This document shows, piece by piece, positions 52,332 to 61,407 of a stretch of DNA of 64,000 bases; position 1 is the stretch's first letter; every line of letters begins with the position of its first letter. The stretch lies in assembly GCF_009901525.1 (NCBI RefSeq), contig NZ_CP019288.1, positions 4,617,501 through 4,681,500 on the forward strand, read 5' to 3'. Position numbers and translations under genes: made by a program. Source of the stretch: Kordia antarctica. Lineage in GTDB: Bacteria > Bacteroidota > Bacteroidia > Flavobacteriales > Flavobacteriaceae. A model generated the notes under the pieces. That model worked only from the letters and a program-made list of their open reading frames with translations, was not told the DNA's origin and ran no database searches.

Positions 52332-55001
52332 TTAGTTTAAATTAACATAATTTTGATATTCTGGTCTATCTTTTACTTTTTCAATAATATCGTATTTGGC
52401 TATCTTATTGATAAGTACATTTTGATTTTCTAATAAACCTTGTAAATACTCTGGGTAAAGAATCTTTTGCTCTATTATGTACTCAAAAGTTGGTATAGGT
52501 AAATTAACTGCATTTTTTGTAATATCTAAACCTTCAATATTCATAGGTTTTATTTTAATTACAGGTCTAAAATTGAGCTTGTCTCCATCTATAGCTAACT
52601 TAAAGAAAGAATTTTCAAAGTTAAAATCATCATTAACTTCAGCAATTAAATTAACAGCTTTATCAAAATCAACTTCGTTTTGAATTGCATAAAATTTTTC
52701 AATTTGAGTTGGTAAGGTTAATTCTGTATTTATTAAATAGTTAGAAAGGTTTAATTTTAGATATTCGTTTTGAGAAGTAATTAAATCATAGATTGTCTTT
52801 TTGTGAACCAAATTAAAATCTTTCTCTAAAATATGTTTTTTGAAATAAGGTAACAGAATAGCTCCAGAAATAACATTGGTTTGAGCTATAGCTTTGCGAT
52901 TCTCAATAAGTATGTTTTCAAATTTATTTTTCAAATTTTTATTTTTATTTGAGGTATTAATACTGATTTCAAGAGGTATTGTATAGTTGTCACTGTCTGG
53001 GTTTTTATAGAAATAAAAATATGGTTCAGATAAAACAGTAAACTCAGTTAGGGTTAATATGGATTGAGGATAAATTAAAATATCGAGTTGTTCAGGTAAG
53101 TTTCGTTTGAAAATATTATCTCTATTATATTGAATATTCAGCTTAGGAATCGCTGTGATATCAGATAAGTTAACAATAGAGTACTCTAAGTTATTGTTGT
53201 TAATACTTGGATATACTTGTCTTATCAGATTGTCCATTGGTTCATATATCTTGTTTTCCCAAGTATTACTTTTGTCGAAGCTATTAAAATGCAAGAATGT
53301 TTTATTTATAATAGAATTATTCTCTGTGTTATCGAATACAATTCTCACCATATCTTTAACTTTTTGATTCTGTTCATAGAGATTTCTTAATTCATCAAGG
53401 GTATTCGCATTTCTAATCCCTTCCCAAAGATGATTGTTTTCAGCTATGTTTTCGATTTTCAGATTTACAATATCTGAATACATTAATTGAGTTATACGGT
53501 TTAGTTTACTTTCAATGGTTATTAGTTTTTCATCAATTTTGGTGAATCTCTTTTGATTCTCTATATATAGATCCACATTCAATTTTCTTAAATCTAATAT
53601 GTTTTCATTTATCACGTCAAGCTTCTTATTCATTTCTTCAAGTTTTTCGTTAATTGTTGCGAACTCTGCCATAATAGCGTCAAACTGCGGGTCTGGCTCT
53701 GTACCACCACCAAATAATGCGAAAACACCATTAATAGCTTGTATACCTGCCATAGGATTACCATAAAAAGCCATAGTGCCATTTATAAGAACATTGCCCA
53801 AAGCAATTGCTTTATTTGCATTTAAAGCATCCTTAGGTGACAGACCTAAATTACTTGCCAATTCTACAAAATCCCCAGCCTTACTAAGGTAACTTTGAAT
53901 ATTCTGTATAGTTTGAATGTTTTCAAGTGTGTTTTTAGTTTTTAAATATTCGGTATTATTTAAATCATTTTTAAATTTCAAGTCGAGAATCTTAATTTTT
54001 CCGCTAGTATTAACATTATCATAAAGCACATCAGTAATTACTCCAATCTTGAATGAATTATCACTAATTAAATGATCATTTTTAGCTTGCAATTTGGACA
54101 CTAAGGCTATGTCCTCCTTGTGTTTCTCGATTTTTTTTTTGTTAGATGCGATTTGGGTTTCGTTTTTTTTAATGTCAGAGCGCATTTCCTTAACATCTTT
54201 CTCTAATTTTTGAAACTTGCTTTCTACTTGCTGATTGAACTTATCTAATCCAGCTACATTTTCTTTAATACCTTCGAGTAATTTTTCATCGAAATCATCA
54301 ACACTTTTCTTAAAATCGATCATTTTTTTATCAAACTCTTTTGATAATTCATTTTTAGTTTTAGTTATGATATTATCAATATCGTCTTTTTGCTTCTTAA
54401 ATCTTTGTTCAAAAAAGATTCTATTTTCTTTTATAAATTTTAAACTTTGTTGATCTACAATAGGTGCTAAAATTCTATAATCCTCTGGCTTTAAATTTGC
54501 AGAAAAACTTTCGAGTTGTTTGGAAAAATTATTAACTGCTTCGTCATAAGTTAATTCAGGATTATTTTTTAATTCTTTTGAGACACTTGAATTAAAAGCT
54601 GATTTGATATTATTGTAAAACTTATTTTTTTCATTTCGTACTCTATCTTCAACAGATTCTTCAGCCTTTTGATAAAGATATTCTTTACCCATAGCAATAA
54701 ATGGCGACGCAAATTTGTAGTTACTTAAAACATCAGCGAAGCCTTCAGTTATGATTTTTAAGCGTTTATTATAAACTCTAATGTTTTCTGCGCCATCTAA
54801 AGGTTTATAAAGCTCGTTGATAATATCAGCATTGTTTTTTATTGCATCAGTTTTAGTATAATCTAAAGAGGGTGACAAGAATTGTTGTTTCCATTCGGGA
54901 TCATTTTTTAAGAATATTTTTACAGCAAAAGGAATATTATCATTTTGAGAATAGCTTACTAGAAATGCAACGAAGAATAGAATTAGTAAATGTTTTTTCA
55001 T
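52332..55001 (-). CDS. Large secreted coiled-coil protein with hydrophobic hairpin-like segment
   Basis: This 889-aa protein is of no recognised family. A signal peptide (about 1-18) is followed by long helical, highly charged regions. Strong coiled coil spans about 190-330 and 445-510, flanking a Gly/Ala-rich hydrophobic stretch (about 395-432, ALGNVLINGTMAFYGNP and AINGVFALFGGG). The last 350 residues are mixed alpha/beta. Helix-hydrophobic hairpin-helix layouts occur in ClyA/Hbl-type pore-forming toxins, but that is only an architectural analogy. It is co-transcribed with the collar-like gene downstream. The base composition looks more AT-rich than the core genome. Confidence 0.8.
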   Translation of the reverse strand: MKKHLLILFFVAFLVSYSQNDNIPFAVKIFLKNDPEWKQQFLSPSLDYTKTDAIKNNADIINELYKPLDGAENIRVYNKRLKIITEGFADVLSNYKFASPFIAMGKEYLYQKAEESVEDRVRNEKNKFYNNIKSAFNSSVSKELKNNPELTYDEAVNNFSKQLESFSANLKPEDYRILAPIVDQQSLKFIKENRIFFEQRFKKQKDDIDNIITKTKNELSKEFDKKMIDFKKSVDDFDEKLLEGIKENVAGLDKFNQQVESKFQKLEKDVKEMRSDIKKNETQIASNKKKIEKHKEDIALVSKLQAKNDHLISDNSFKIGVITDVLYDNVNTSGKIKILDLKFKNDLNNTEYLKTKNTLENIQTIQNIQSYLSKAGDFVELASNLGLSPKDALNANKAIALGNVLINGTMAFYGNPMAGIQAINGVFALFGGGTEPDPQFDAIMAEFATINEKLEEMNKKLDVINENILDLRKLNVDLYIENQKRFTKIDEKLITIESKLNRITQLMYSDIVNLKIENIAENNHLWEGIRNANTLDELRNLYEQNQKVKDMVRIVFDNTENNSIINKTFLHFNSFDKSNTWENKIYEPMDNLIRQVYPSINNNNLEYSIVNLSDITAIPKLNIQYNRDNIFKRNLPEQLDILIYPQSILTLTEFTVLSEPYFYFYKNPDSDNYTIPLEISINTSNKNKNLKNKFENILIENRKAIAQTNVISGAILLPYFKKHILEKDFNLVHKKTIYDLITSQNEYLKLNLSNYLINTELTLPTQIEKFYAIQNEVDFDKAVNLIAEVNDDFNFENSFFKLAIDGDKLNFRPVIKIKPMNIEGLDITKNAVNLPIPTFEYIIEQKILYPEYLQGLLENQNVLINKIAKYDIIEKVKDRPEYQNYVNLN

Positions 55002-55203
55002 TAGGTGGTTAGTTTATTTAGCTTGTGTACAAAAAATGTTAGCTAAAATTTATATTATGAAAACTCCTTATGTGCCATACTATAAATAGTAATAAAAGGA
55101 AGATTTATTTAAAATTGGTGTTAATCTAATATGCATCTAAAAGATGAAATGTTCCATAAAAAGCGTATTTAATTGGGATTTAAAATACACTATTGTGTTA
55201 CGG

Positions 55204-56718
55204 CTATGTTGTCTTATCGGCACTAATAATCTTATCAATTAATTCAGTAAATCTTGGGTAGAATGCTTTAGAAATATAATATAGTTCCCTCATTCGTTCT
55301 CTTTTTTCTGACTTATTTTCTTCATGATTATCTAAAACATCGTGCAATACAGATTTTAAATCTTGAATGGAAAAATTACTTTCCATTTCTTTCAATGTTC
55401 TGTTATTCTTTCTTATCAAAAACTCTTTTTTTCGTTTTATATAATAATTAGAACAAACTATCAATTCTTTGACTTCTTTCTCTAGAGATAAATTACTATA
55501 ATGATCACTTTCATTTTCATTAATAAAATGGATTATACTACCTACAATTTTAGTTAACCATTCGCCCCATTTTATATCTTCATTAACTATATGGTCAACG
55601 CCAGGAACAATTACCCGATGTAGGCCTGTGCTTGGTAGTATTCTATCAAAACTGTCAACCTCTACTATAGAGTCAGTAGCACTTTGAATTGATAAAAAAT
55701 TTGAAGAATACCTCCCAAGACGTTCTCGTAAATTTAGAAACTTCGAATCATCTCTATCTTCAGGTTTTTGAGAAAAATAGAGCCATTTGCAAAGTCTTGC
55801 ATATTCTTTTTGAGAGGGTTCATTTTTTTCAATAATAGAATTCAAATTATTTAATACAGATCGCATCAATTTTCGCCACGTTTCATCTGTATATTTAATC
55901 TTTTTGCCATTAATCTTTTTAATGTTTACGGATTCTAAACCTGGTCCACTATTCCAAGTCACACAAGATTGGATTAATTCTCCATAGTCTGGTTTTAATT
56001 TTAAGAATGCTCCAATAGCTCTTAGACCTCCTAAAGAGAAGCCTAAGAGAGTAATTTTTAAATCGTGGGGGTTGAATAAGGATTTAAAAAAGCCTTCATC
56101 CTTTGAATTTTGACCAGTAATCCTATTAATTAAAGATTCGAGTTCCATAATACTACGTTTAAAATTATAGTAGTACATCATCTCTTTTTCGTCAATAGCA
56201 TAATCTGTGGGTATGTGACATCTATATACTTTAGAATCAACCGTAGATTTTGAGTCTGCGACTCTTCTATTTAAATGATAAGGTGTTGGTAGAAGTATAG
56301 ATGCAATTCCATGATTTGCAAATTGACTACCTAAAATGTCATATAAATCAAAGTTTCTAACTTCATTAAGACCATTGAACATTATAACTAACCTTGTAAT
56401 TCTTTTAGATTTAATTCTATTAGATATCTTCTTTTTAGGAAGATAACATCTTAAATAAAACTCATTCTGGGAATCGTTATGCCAAGCATCTGAAATTTTT
56501 TCATCTACTTGACCGATGTTGTCAAGATTGAATTTCTTCATTATTCTAATGTGACTACTACTATCATAATCAGTAAATATATTTTCCTGTTTAAGGTTGT
56601 CAATTAAATTTTGATTTGGTTCACCTGTTGCTACATCAATATTGCTTAAGGAATACCTTTGGTCAACTTTTCCAGATGTATAAAAACTTGGAATTCCATT
56701 AATTGCTTCATTACTCAT
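55204..56718 (-). CDS. Large alpha/beta hydrolase-fold protein of the island
   Basis: This 504-aa protein contains an alpha/beta hydrolase core (about 105-400). The nucleophile elbow is GFSLGG (Ser228), an oxyanion-type FNGLNE lies near 114-119, and the likely acid and base are Asp349 (ATDSIV) and His376 (GVDHIV). Thus all three catalytic residues seem present. About 100 residues precede the core and 100 charged helical residues (coiled-coil-like) follow it. No signal peptide is seen, so it is cytoplasmic. The substrate is unknown; a lipase or esterase effector in a defence setting is possible. An IS4-family element lies 97 bp upstream of its start. Confidence 0.8.
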   Translation of the reverse strand: MSNEAINGIPSFYTSGKVDQRYSLSNIDVATGEPNQNLIDNLKQENIFTDYDSSSHIRIMKKFNLDNIGQVDEKISDAWHNDSQNEFYLRCYLPKKKISNRIKSKRITRLVIMFNGLNEVRNFDLYDILGSQFANHGIASILLPTPYHLNRRVADSKSTVDSKVYRCHIPTDYAIDEKEMMYYYNFKRSIMELESLINRITGQNSKDEGFFKSLFNPHDLKITLLGFSLGGLRAIGAFLKLKPDYGELIQSCVTWNSGPGLESVNIKKINGKKIKYTDETWRKLMRSVLNNLNSIIEKNEPSQKEYARLCKWLYFSQKPEDRDDSKFLNLRERLGRYSSNFLSIQSATDSIVEVDSFDRILPSTGLHRVIVPGVDHIVNEDIKWGEWLTKIVGSIIHFINENESDHYSNLSLEKEVKELIVCSNYYIKRKKEFLIRKNNRTLKEMESNFSIQDLKSVLHDVLDNHEENKSEKRERMRELYYISKAFYPRFTELIDKIISADKTT

Positions 56719-56814
56719 TGTTTATTGTTTATGTTTATGCGTGTTAAGTTAAAGCACTTGATTATTAAATGCTTACGGTTTCCCTCATTCTGAATAAATT
56801 TTTAGAAATGATGT

Positions 56815-58115
56815 CACTAGTGTCCACTTAAAATAAGCTGAAAACCAGTTGGTTAGTATTATTTTCATTGACATTATTGCAATCTGATTTCATAAGTAAT
56901 TCATTTACAGGCACTTTATCTAGTAGTGATGCAGATAAAATTTGTAGAATTTCGTAGTTTGAACGATTAATTTTTAAATCTTTTGCGATTATAGAAACTA
57001 AACAGTAAGTTATGATTGCTACATTAATTTGGATACGAACAGCGTTTTCCGATGTTCCCCAAAAAGTTTTAACTTTTAGGTGTTGTTTTATCCATTTAAA
57101 AAACAATTCTACTTTCCATCTTTGTTTGTAAAGTAATGCAATATCTTGAGATGGTAGTTCAAAATTATTTGTCAAAAAGATTAGCATTTTTTTATTTTCA
57201 CTATCTAAAAACTTGACTTTTCGTATCTTCTTAGGATAATCTTTCGAGGTGTAAAAACCGTCTATTTTACCTATTTGGTCGTATTTAATTCCTGTTGTTT
57301 TATCTACTTTTTGAGAATACATTCTTTTGAATTTTACATTAGATTTTGCCCTAACTACAAAGTAGGCTTTAGCTTTTTCGATACGAAAAAGGCGTTCATA
57401 ATCAACATAGGCACGATCAAAAATGTAATAAGCAAACGCTTCATAATCTATAACATCCATGGTATTAATGTCGTGAACATTTGCTTCTGTAATATGAATA
57501 AATACGGGGATTTGTGAGTTAACATTAAATAATGTGTGCAATTTTATTCCAGCTTTGGTTTTACGAAAATGAGCCCAACAAAAAACACTTAAGCATAAGT
57601 CTATCGTTGATGAATCAAAGGCATAAATATTACCTTTTATATCAAAAGGAGTATTGTTGTTTTTACCTTGATCAATCAATATTAAATGATTGGCAAACTC
57701 CTCAAATATTTTGAAATTTCGATTTTCATTAGCCTTGGATAAATTGCTACGAGTTACGTTTTTACCTAAACCTAAATGGTAGGATTTTGATTGATGTGCT
57801 TCGATAACAATTATCAAATCCCTCATGCTTTCTCTAGCAGAAAATTGTCCAAAAACCATACATAATAATTGGTTCCAACAAGTAAAATGTTTGATAGATT
57901 TATTGCCAAAATATTTACTAGTTAACCTATCAAAAACGCGCTGGGGAAGAAATTCGACCAGTTGAGAAAAGACATATTTACCCTGATTCATATTCGTAAT
58001 ATTTGAACTACGAACATAATAATCATTTCAAATCGTCACGCTCAAAAATGACACTTAAAGTACAGATTTACAGTAATTTCAAAGAACTTATTTTATTTTT
58101 TAGTGGACACTAGTG
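56815..58115 (-). mobile_element. Complete IS4-family insertion sequence, 1301 bp
   Basis: Terminal inverted repeats CACTAGTGTCCACT are perfect over 14 bp at both ends. A 9-bp target duplication AAATGATGT flanks the element (56806-56814 and 58116-58124). It carries one transposase gene and looks intact. The preserved duplication implies a simple, relatively recent insertion. It landed in the spacer between the hydrolase gene and the defence-like operon. Confidence 0.95.
56828..57991 (-). CDS. IS4-family transposase (DUF4372 N-terminus)
   Basis: This 387-aa DDE transposase has an N-terminal DUF4372-type region (FSQLVEFLPQRVFDRLTSKYFGN) and an IS4 core. The first catalytic Asp is in IYAFDSSTIDLCLS, the second in YYIFDRAYVDYERL. 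The Y-(2)-R-(3)-E-(6)-K signature region is LLYKQRWKVELFFKWIKQHLK, with its catalytic Glu. Length and motifs are complete. The gene fills the element described at 56815-58115. Confidence 0.95.
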   Translation of the reverse strand: MNQGKYVFSQLVEFLPQRVFDRLTSKYFGNKSIKHFTCWNQLLCMVFGQFSARESMRDLIIVIEAHQSKSYHLGLGKNVTRSNLSKANENRNFKIFEEFANHLILIDQGKNNNTPFDIKGNIYAFDSSTIDLCLSVFCWAHFRKTKAGIKLHTLFNVNSQIPVFIHITEANVHDINTMDVIDYEAFAYYIFDRAYVDYERLFRIEKAKAYFVVRAKSNVKFKRMYSQKVDKTTGIKYDQIGKIDGFYTSKDYPKKIRKVKFLDSENKKMLIFLTNNFELPSQDIALLYKQRWKVELFFKWIKQHLKVKTFWGTSENAVRIQINVAIITYCLVSIIAKDLKINRSNYEILQILSASLLDKVPVNELLMKSDCNNVNENNTNQLVFSLF

Positions 58116-58124
58116 AAATGATGT

Positions 58125-59140
58125 ATTAAAAAAATCAAAACTGACCGAATAAAAGTCTGTTTTGATTTGACGCTAAGATTAGCTTTGGCAGATAATTGTA
58201 GAATGTATTTGAGTATCAGGTGAAACTTATTGTAACTGTACTTAGAAAAAAACAACAAAACTTTGCTTTAGACTTTGATGACTTACTTCGTTTTACTCTC
58301 TATATGTCAATAATCCTATGTGCTTGAAAAATGGCAGAGACGACTACACTATATCAAGTAGATGAAATACAAGATAGCTCGCAAAAATATTTTATATTAA
58401 TAGAGATGCTTTGTCAATTTTATAAAAACCTATTCATTTTTAGCGATTCAGTCTAAACTATTTACGAATGGAGAGTTGCTAAACCTGAAGTTTTGGTTTT
58501 TTTGATAAACAATCATAATAAATCAAAATTATCGTTCAACACTAAATATTTTAAGTATTGGCAATCACATAATAAAAAGCAATGAAATCAGAGTAGATAA
58601 AGATATGTTTACTCAAAACCCAGAAGATGTAAATTTACACGCTCAAAAAAATGATTATGAAGAATGGTTTAACGTAGTTTTAAAAACACAACAGGATCAA
58701 TTCTTTTTTGTCCACTACTTATATAATAGACTTTGGTAAGTTCATATAAGTAAGTTAAATCTAGCTCAGATAATAAACAGCGATAAAAATTTTCCTTTGG
58801 AATCCAATCACTTAGTTGAAACATTGTAAATAATTGCTCTAGCTATATATTTTTGCCTTACATACATTAAGGTATTCATTATTTCTTTATCTTAGACTTG
58901 TGTAATAGACACAATGGCTATAAATAATTACTTGTCATCGCATATGTATAAAGGTTTTCGGGACTTTTAAAGTTGATTAGCACTAGCAAAATTAAGTACT
59001 GACCAACGTAACTATTCATAGCTCAACCGTTACTGTTAATACTAAAAATGCTTTATTGAATTCAAGGGTTTAATGATAGCGATAAGTAAAACAAACAATA
59101 TTAGTAAGTTTATACTTTATATAATATAAATCTATTTATT
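58125..59140. other. About 1 kb without a recognised gene upstream of the STAND operon
   Basis: Two short ATG-started frames are present, 58331-58456 (41 aa, MAETTTLYQVDEIQ...) and 58605-58739 (44 aa, MFTQNPEDVNLHAQ...). Both are Asp/Glu/Gln-rich and could be gene remnants or small proteins. A 13-bp imperfect stem-loop AATCAAAACTGAC/GTCTGTTTTGATT lies at 58133-58167. Otherwise only AT-rich DNA is seen, which should contain the promoter of the downstream operon and perhaps a non-coding RNA. Confidence 0.4.
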
Positions 59141-61405
59141 ATGAGAATTGTACATCTTTCAGACATTCATTATTCAAGAGACAGGTTAGATGAATTTAAA
59201 GACTACTACTTTAAAGCATTGTTAGAGGATTTAATGTCTATACATAAAGAGCGATCAATCGATTTAATTTTAATTACAGGGGATTTAATTGATAAAGGTG
59301 GGGTATCATTCGAAGAAGAAAACTATTATAAGGTTTTTCAAGATGAGTTTCTAAATCCAATAAGCAAGGCTTTAAGTTTATCTAATGAGCAAATTATATT
59401 AATTCCTGGAAACCATGATGTCAATGAAGAATTAATTGAAAAATACCATGAAATGGGATTGATTGTAGGTTTAACATCTTCTGATAACGTAAATGAATAT
59501 ATTTCAATTCATAAAGATTCAAAAGAAATTCAGATCAAGAGAATTGTAAATTATATGAATTTTACTAGGGAGTTTTACAGCAATAAAAATGCTGGATATA
59601 TATCACAATTTGAAACATGCTTAATTTACGAGAAAGAGAATGTGAAAGTTGGCTTTGCATGTTTAAATAGTGCATGGCGATGTTCTTCAGTTATTGAGGA
59701 AAAACAAATTTGGTTAGGAACAAATCAAATACTGAGTGCAAATACTTTTTTAGATAAAGAAAATTGCAATTTCAAAATTGCACTGCTGCACCACCCGATA
59801 TCAATTTTTAAAAATAGAGAAGAAAAGGAAATATTATCATTTTTAAAAAGGTTCGAATTCCAAGCTGTTCTAGGTGGTCATTTACATGAATCAGACTCAT
59901 ATGTAAATACATCTCGAGACGGTGAGTTGCTAATCAGTAACGCTAAAAGTGGATTTAATAATCCAAGAGAAAAAATAGAATCTTATCAATCGGGATACTC
60001 AATAATAGATTATAATTTTCAAACATTAATAAATACTGTGGTTCATAGAAAATATTTTCATAATAGAATAGCATTTGACAAGGATTTAAGTTTCGCAAAA
60101 GAGGGGAAATTTGAGAGAAAGTTCAGTTTTAAATCGAAAACAAACGACACTAATACAAAGGAAATAGTAACACAAAATGATGCAAATAAAACATCCGCCA
60201 AAACAAATCCATTTCATATTAGCCTTGATGTTTTAAATAATAAAAAAGATTTTTATTTATCTAATTTATTCATAAGGCAGGATACTGTTTATAATGATTT
60301 TGAGAAAAAACTATCTTCAAGGGGAATTGTTATAATAGAGGGCCCTCAGTTAAGTGGGAAAACTGAGTTTATTAGAAATTATTTTTCTAAAAATGACAAT
60401 TATCAATTCATAGACACAATCCCTGAAAAAATATTTATAACTAAAAAAAGAAAGCACCCTTATACTGATGTACTTGATTTATACACTGAATGGGGTCGAG
60501 CTATTTTAGATAAGGCAACTAAACAATTTAATATTGATACTACTGCAAATCCGGGGATTTGGGAATTAATATCTGAAAAAGAAGAATTTAAAAAGAAAAT
60601 TATAGCTAATAGAGATTTTTCTAAATATGAAAATGATTTGGAGTGTTTATTCCGGGTATTAAATAATGCTTTGGAAGAAACGGTGAATTTTCAAAATAGA
60701 ACTGAAAAGTTGATTATGTCGGCACATCTTGATAATTTTGAAAGCTATGCTGATCCAAGAACATTTGATTCTCTTATCGAAGATTTAGGGAAACTTAATC
60801 TCCGCGAAGTAAAAGATGGAATATTAAAAAAAATGGGGTTAGTAATATCCACAAGATATTTTCCTTCAAATCAGCTTAAAAATATTGTTTTAAAAATGAA
60901 TAATTTCTCGCTTGAAGATATTAAAAATTTTTATTATAGTGTTTTTGAAGATAATGAAAAAAACTCAAAAGAAATTATTGATTTGATATATCATTATACT
61001 AATGGTCATGTTTGGTTTGTCAAGAGGTTTTTCATTTTGTTTTTGACACTAGTAAAAGAAAATCCAAAGAAAAGCATATTAGAACTCACTAATAGTATTT
61101 TTAATAATCCGAAATATTGGATAATGGATTCATTTAATGGTTACACTAAACACTCAGAATTTATAAGAGTAATTGAGGATATATATAATAACCATACTAA
61201 CCATCAAGATGATTTTTATAATTGCATAAATGAAAAGAATCCAAATAATGAAAGGTTATCTACTTATAAGAATAATTCAATTGTTATCGAAACAGGTATT
61301 TTGAATCGAAAGAAAAAGGGCTTTAGAGAAGTAATTATTAATGGTTACTGTAATCGAATATTTTCTGATTTTTATTTAGATTATTTAATCGATAATCTTT
61401 ATTAA
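59141..61405 (+). CDS. Metallophosphoesterase fused to a STAND-like P-loop ATPase
   Basis: This 754-aa cytoplasmic protein has an N-terminal calcineurin-like phosphoesterase (about 1-310) with all metal motifs: DIH (D8, H10), GDLID (D48), GNHDV (N91, H92), LLHHP (H217) and GGHLH (H247, H249). A linker of about 50 polar residues leads to a P-loop ATPase with Walker A GPQLSGKT (401-408), preceded by SSRGIVIIE, in the style of STAND NTPases. The remaining 340 residues are helical, with no recognised repeat. The enzyme domain as N-terminal effector plus STAND switch is the layout of NLR-like immune proteins. It ends 2 bp before the NACHT-FGE gene, implying a two-protein system. Targets (nucleotide, nucleic acid or protein phosphates) are unknown. 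Confidence 0.88.
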   Translation: MRIVHLSDIHYSRDRLDEFKDYYFKALLEDLMSIHKERSIDLILITGDLIDKGGVSFEEENYYKVFQDEFLNPISKALSLSNEQIILIPGNHDVNEELIEKYHEMGLIVGLTSSDNVNEYISIHKDSKEIQIKRIVNYMNFTREFYSNKNAGYISQFETCLIYEKENVKVGFACLNSAWRCSSVIEEKQIWLGTNQILSANTFLDKENCNFKIALLHHPISIFKNREEKEILSFLKRFEFQAVLGGHLHESDSYVNTSRDGELLISNAKSGFNNPREKIESYQSGYSIIDYNFQTLINTVVHRKYFHNRIAFDKDLSFAKEGKFERKFSFKSKTNDTNTKEIVTQNDANKTSAKTNPFHISLDVLNNKKDFYLSNLFIRQDTVYNDFEKKLSSRGIVIIEGPQLSGKTEFIRNYFSKNDNYQFIDTIPEKIFITKKRKHPYTDVLDLYTEWGRAILDKATKQFNIDTTANPGIWELISEKEEFKKKIIANRDFSKYENDLECLFRVLNNALEETVNFQNRTEKLIMSAHLDNFESYADPRTFDSLIEDLGKLNLREVKDGILKKMGLVISTRYFPSNQLKNIVLKMNNFSLEDIKNFYYSVFEDNEKNSKEIIDLIYHYTNGHVWFVKRFFILFLTLVKENPKKSILELTNSIFNNPKYWIMDSFNGYTKHSEFIRVIEDIYNNHTNHQDDFYNCINEKNPNNERLSTYKNNSIVIETGILNRKKKGFREVIINGYCNRIFSDFYLDYLIDNLY

Positions 61406-61407
61406 AA

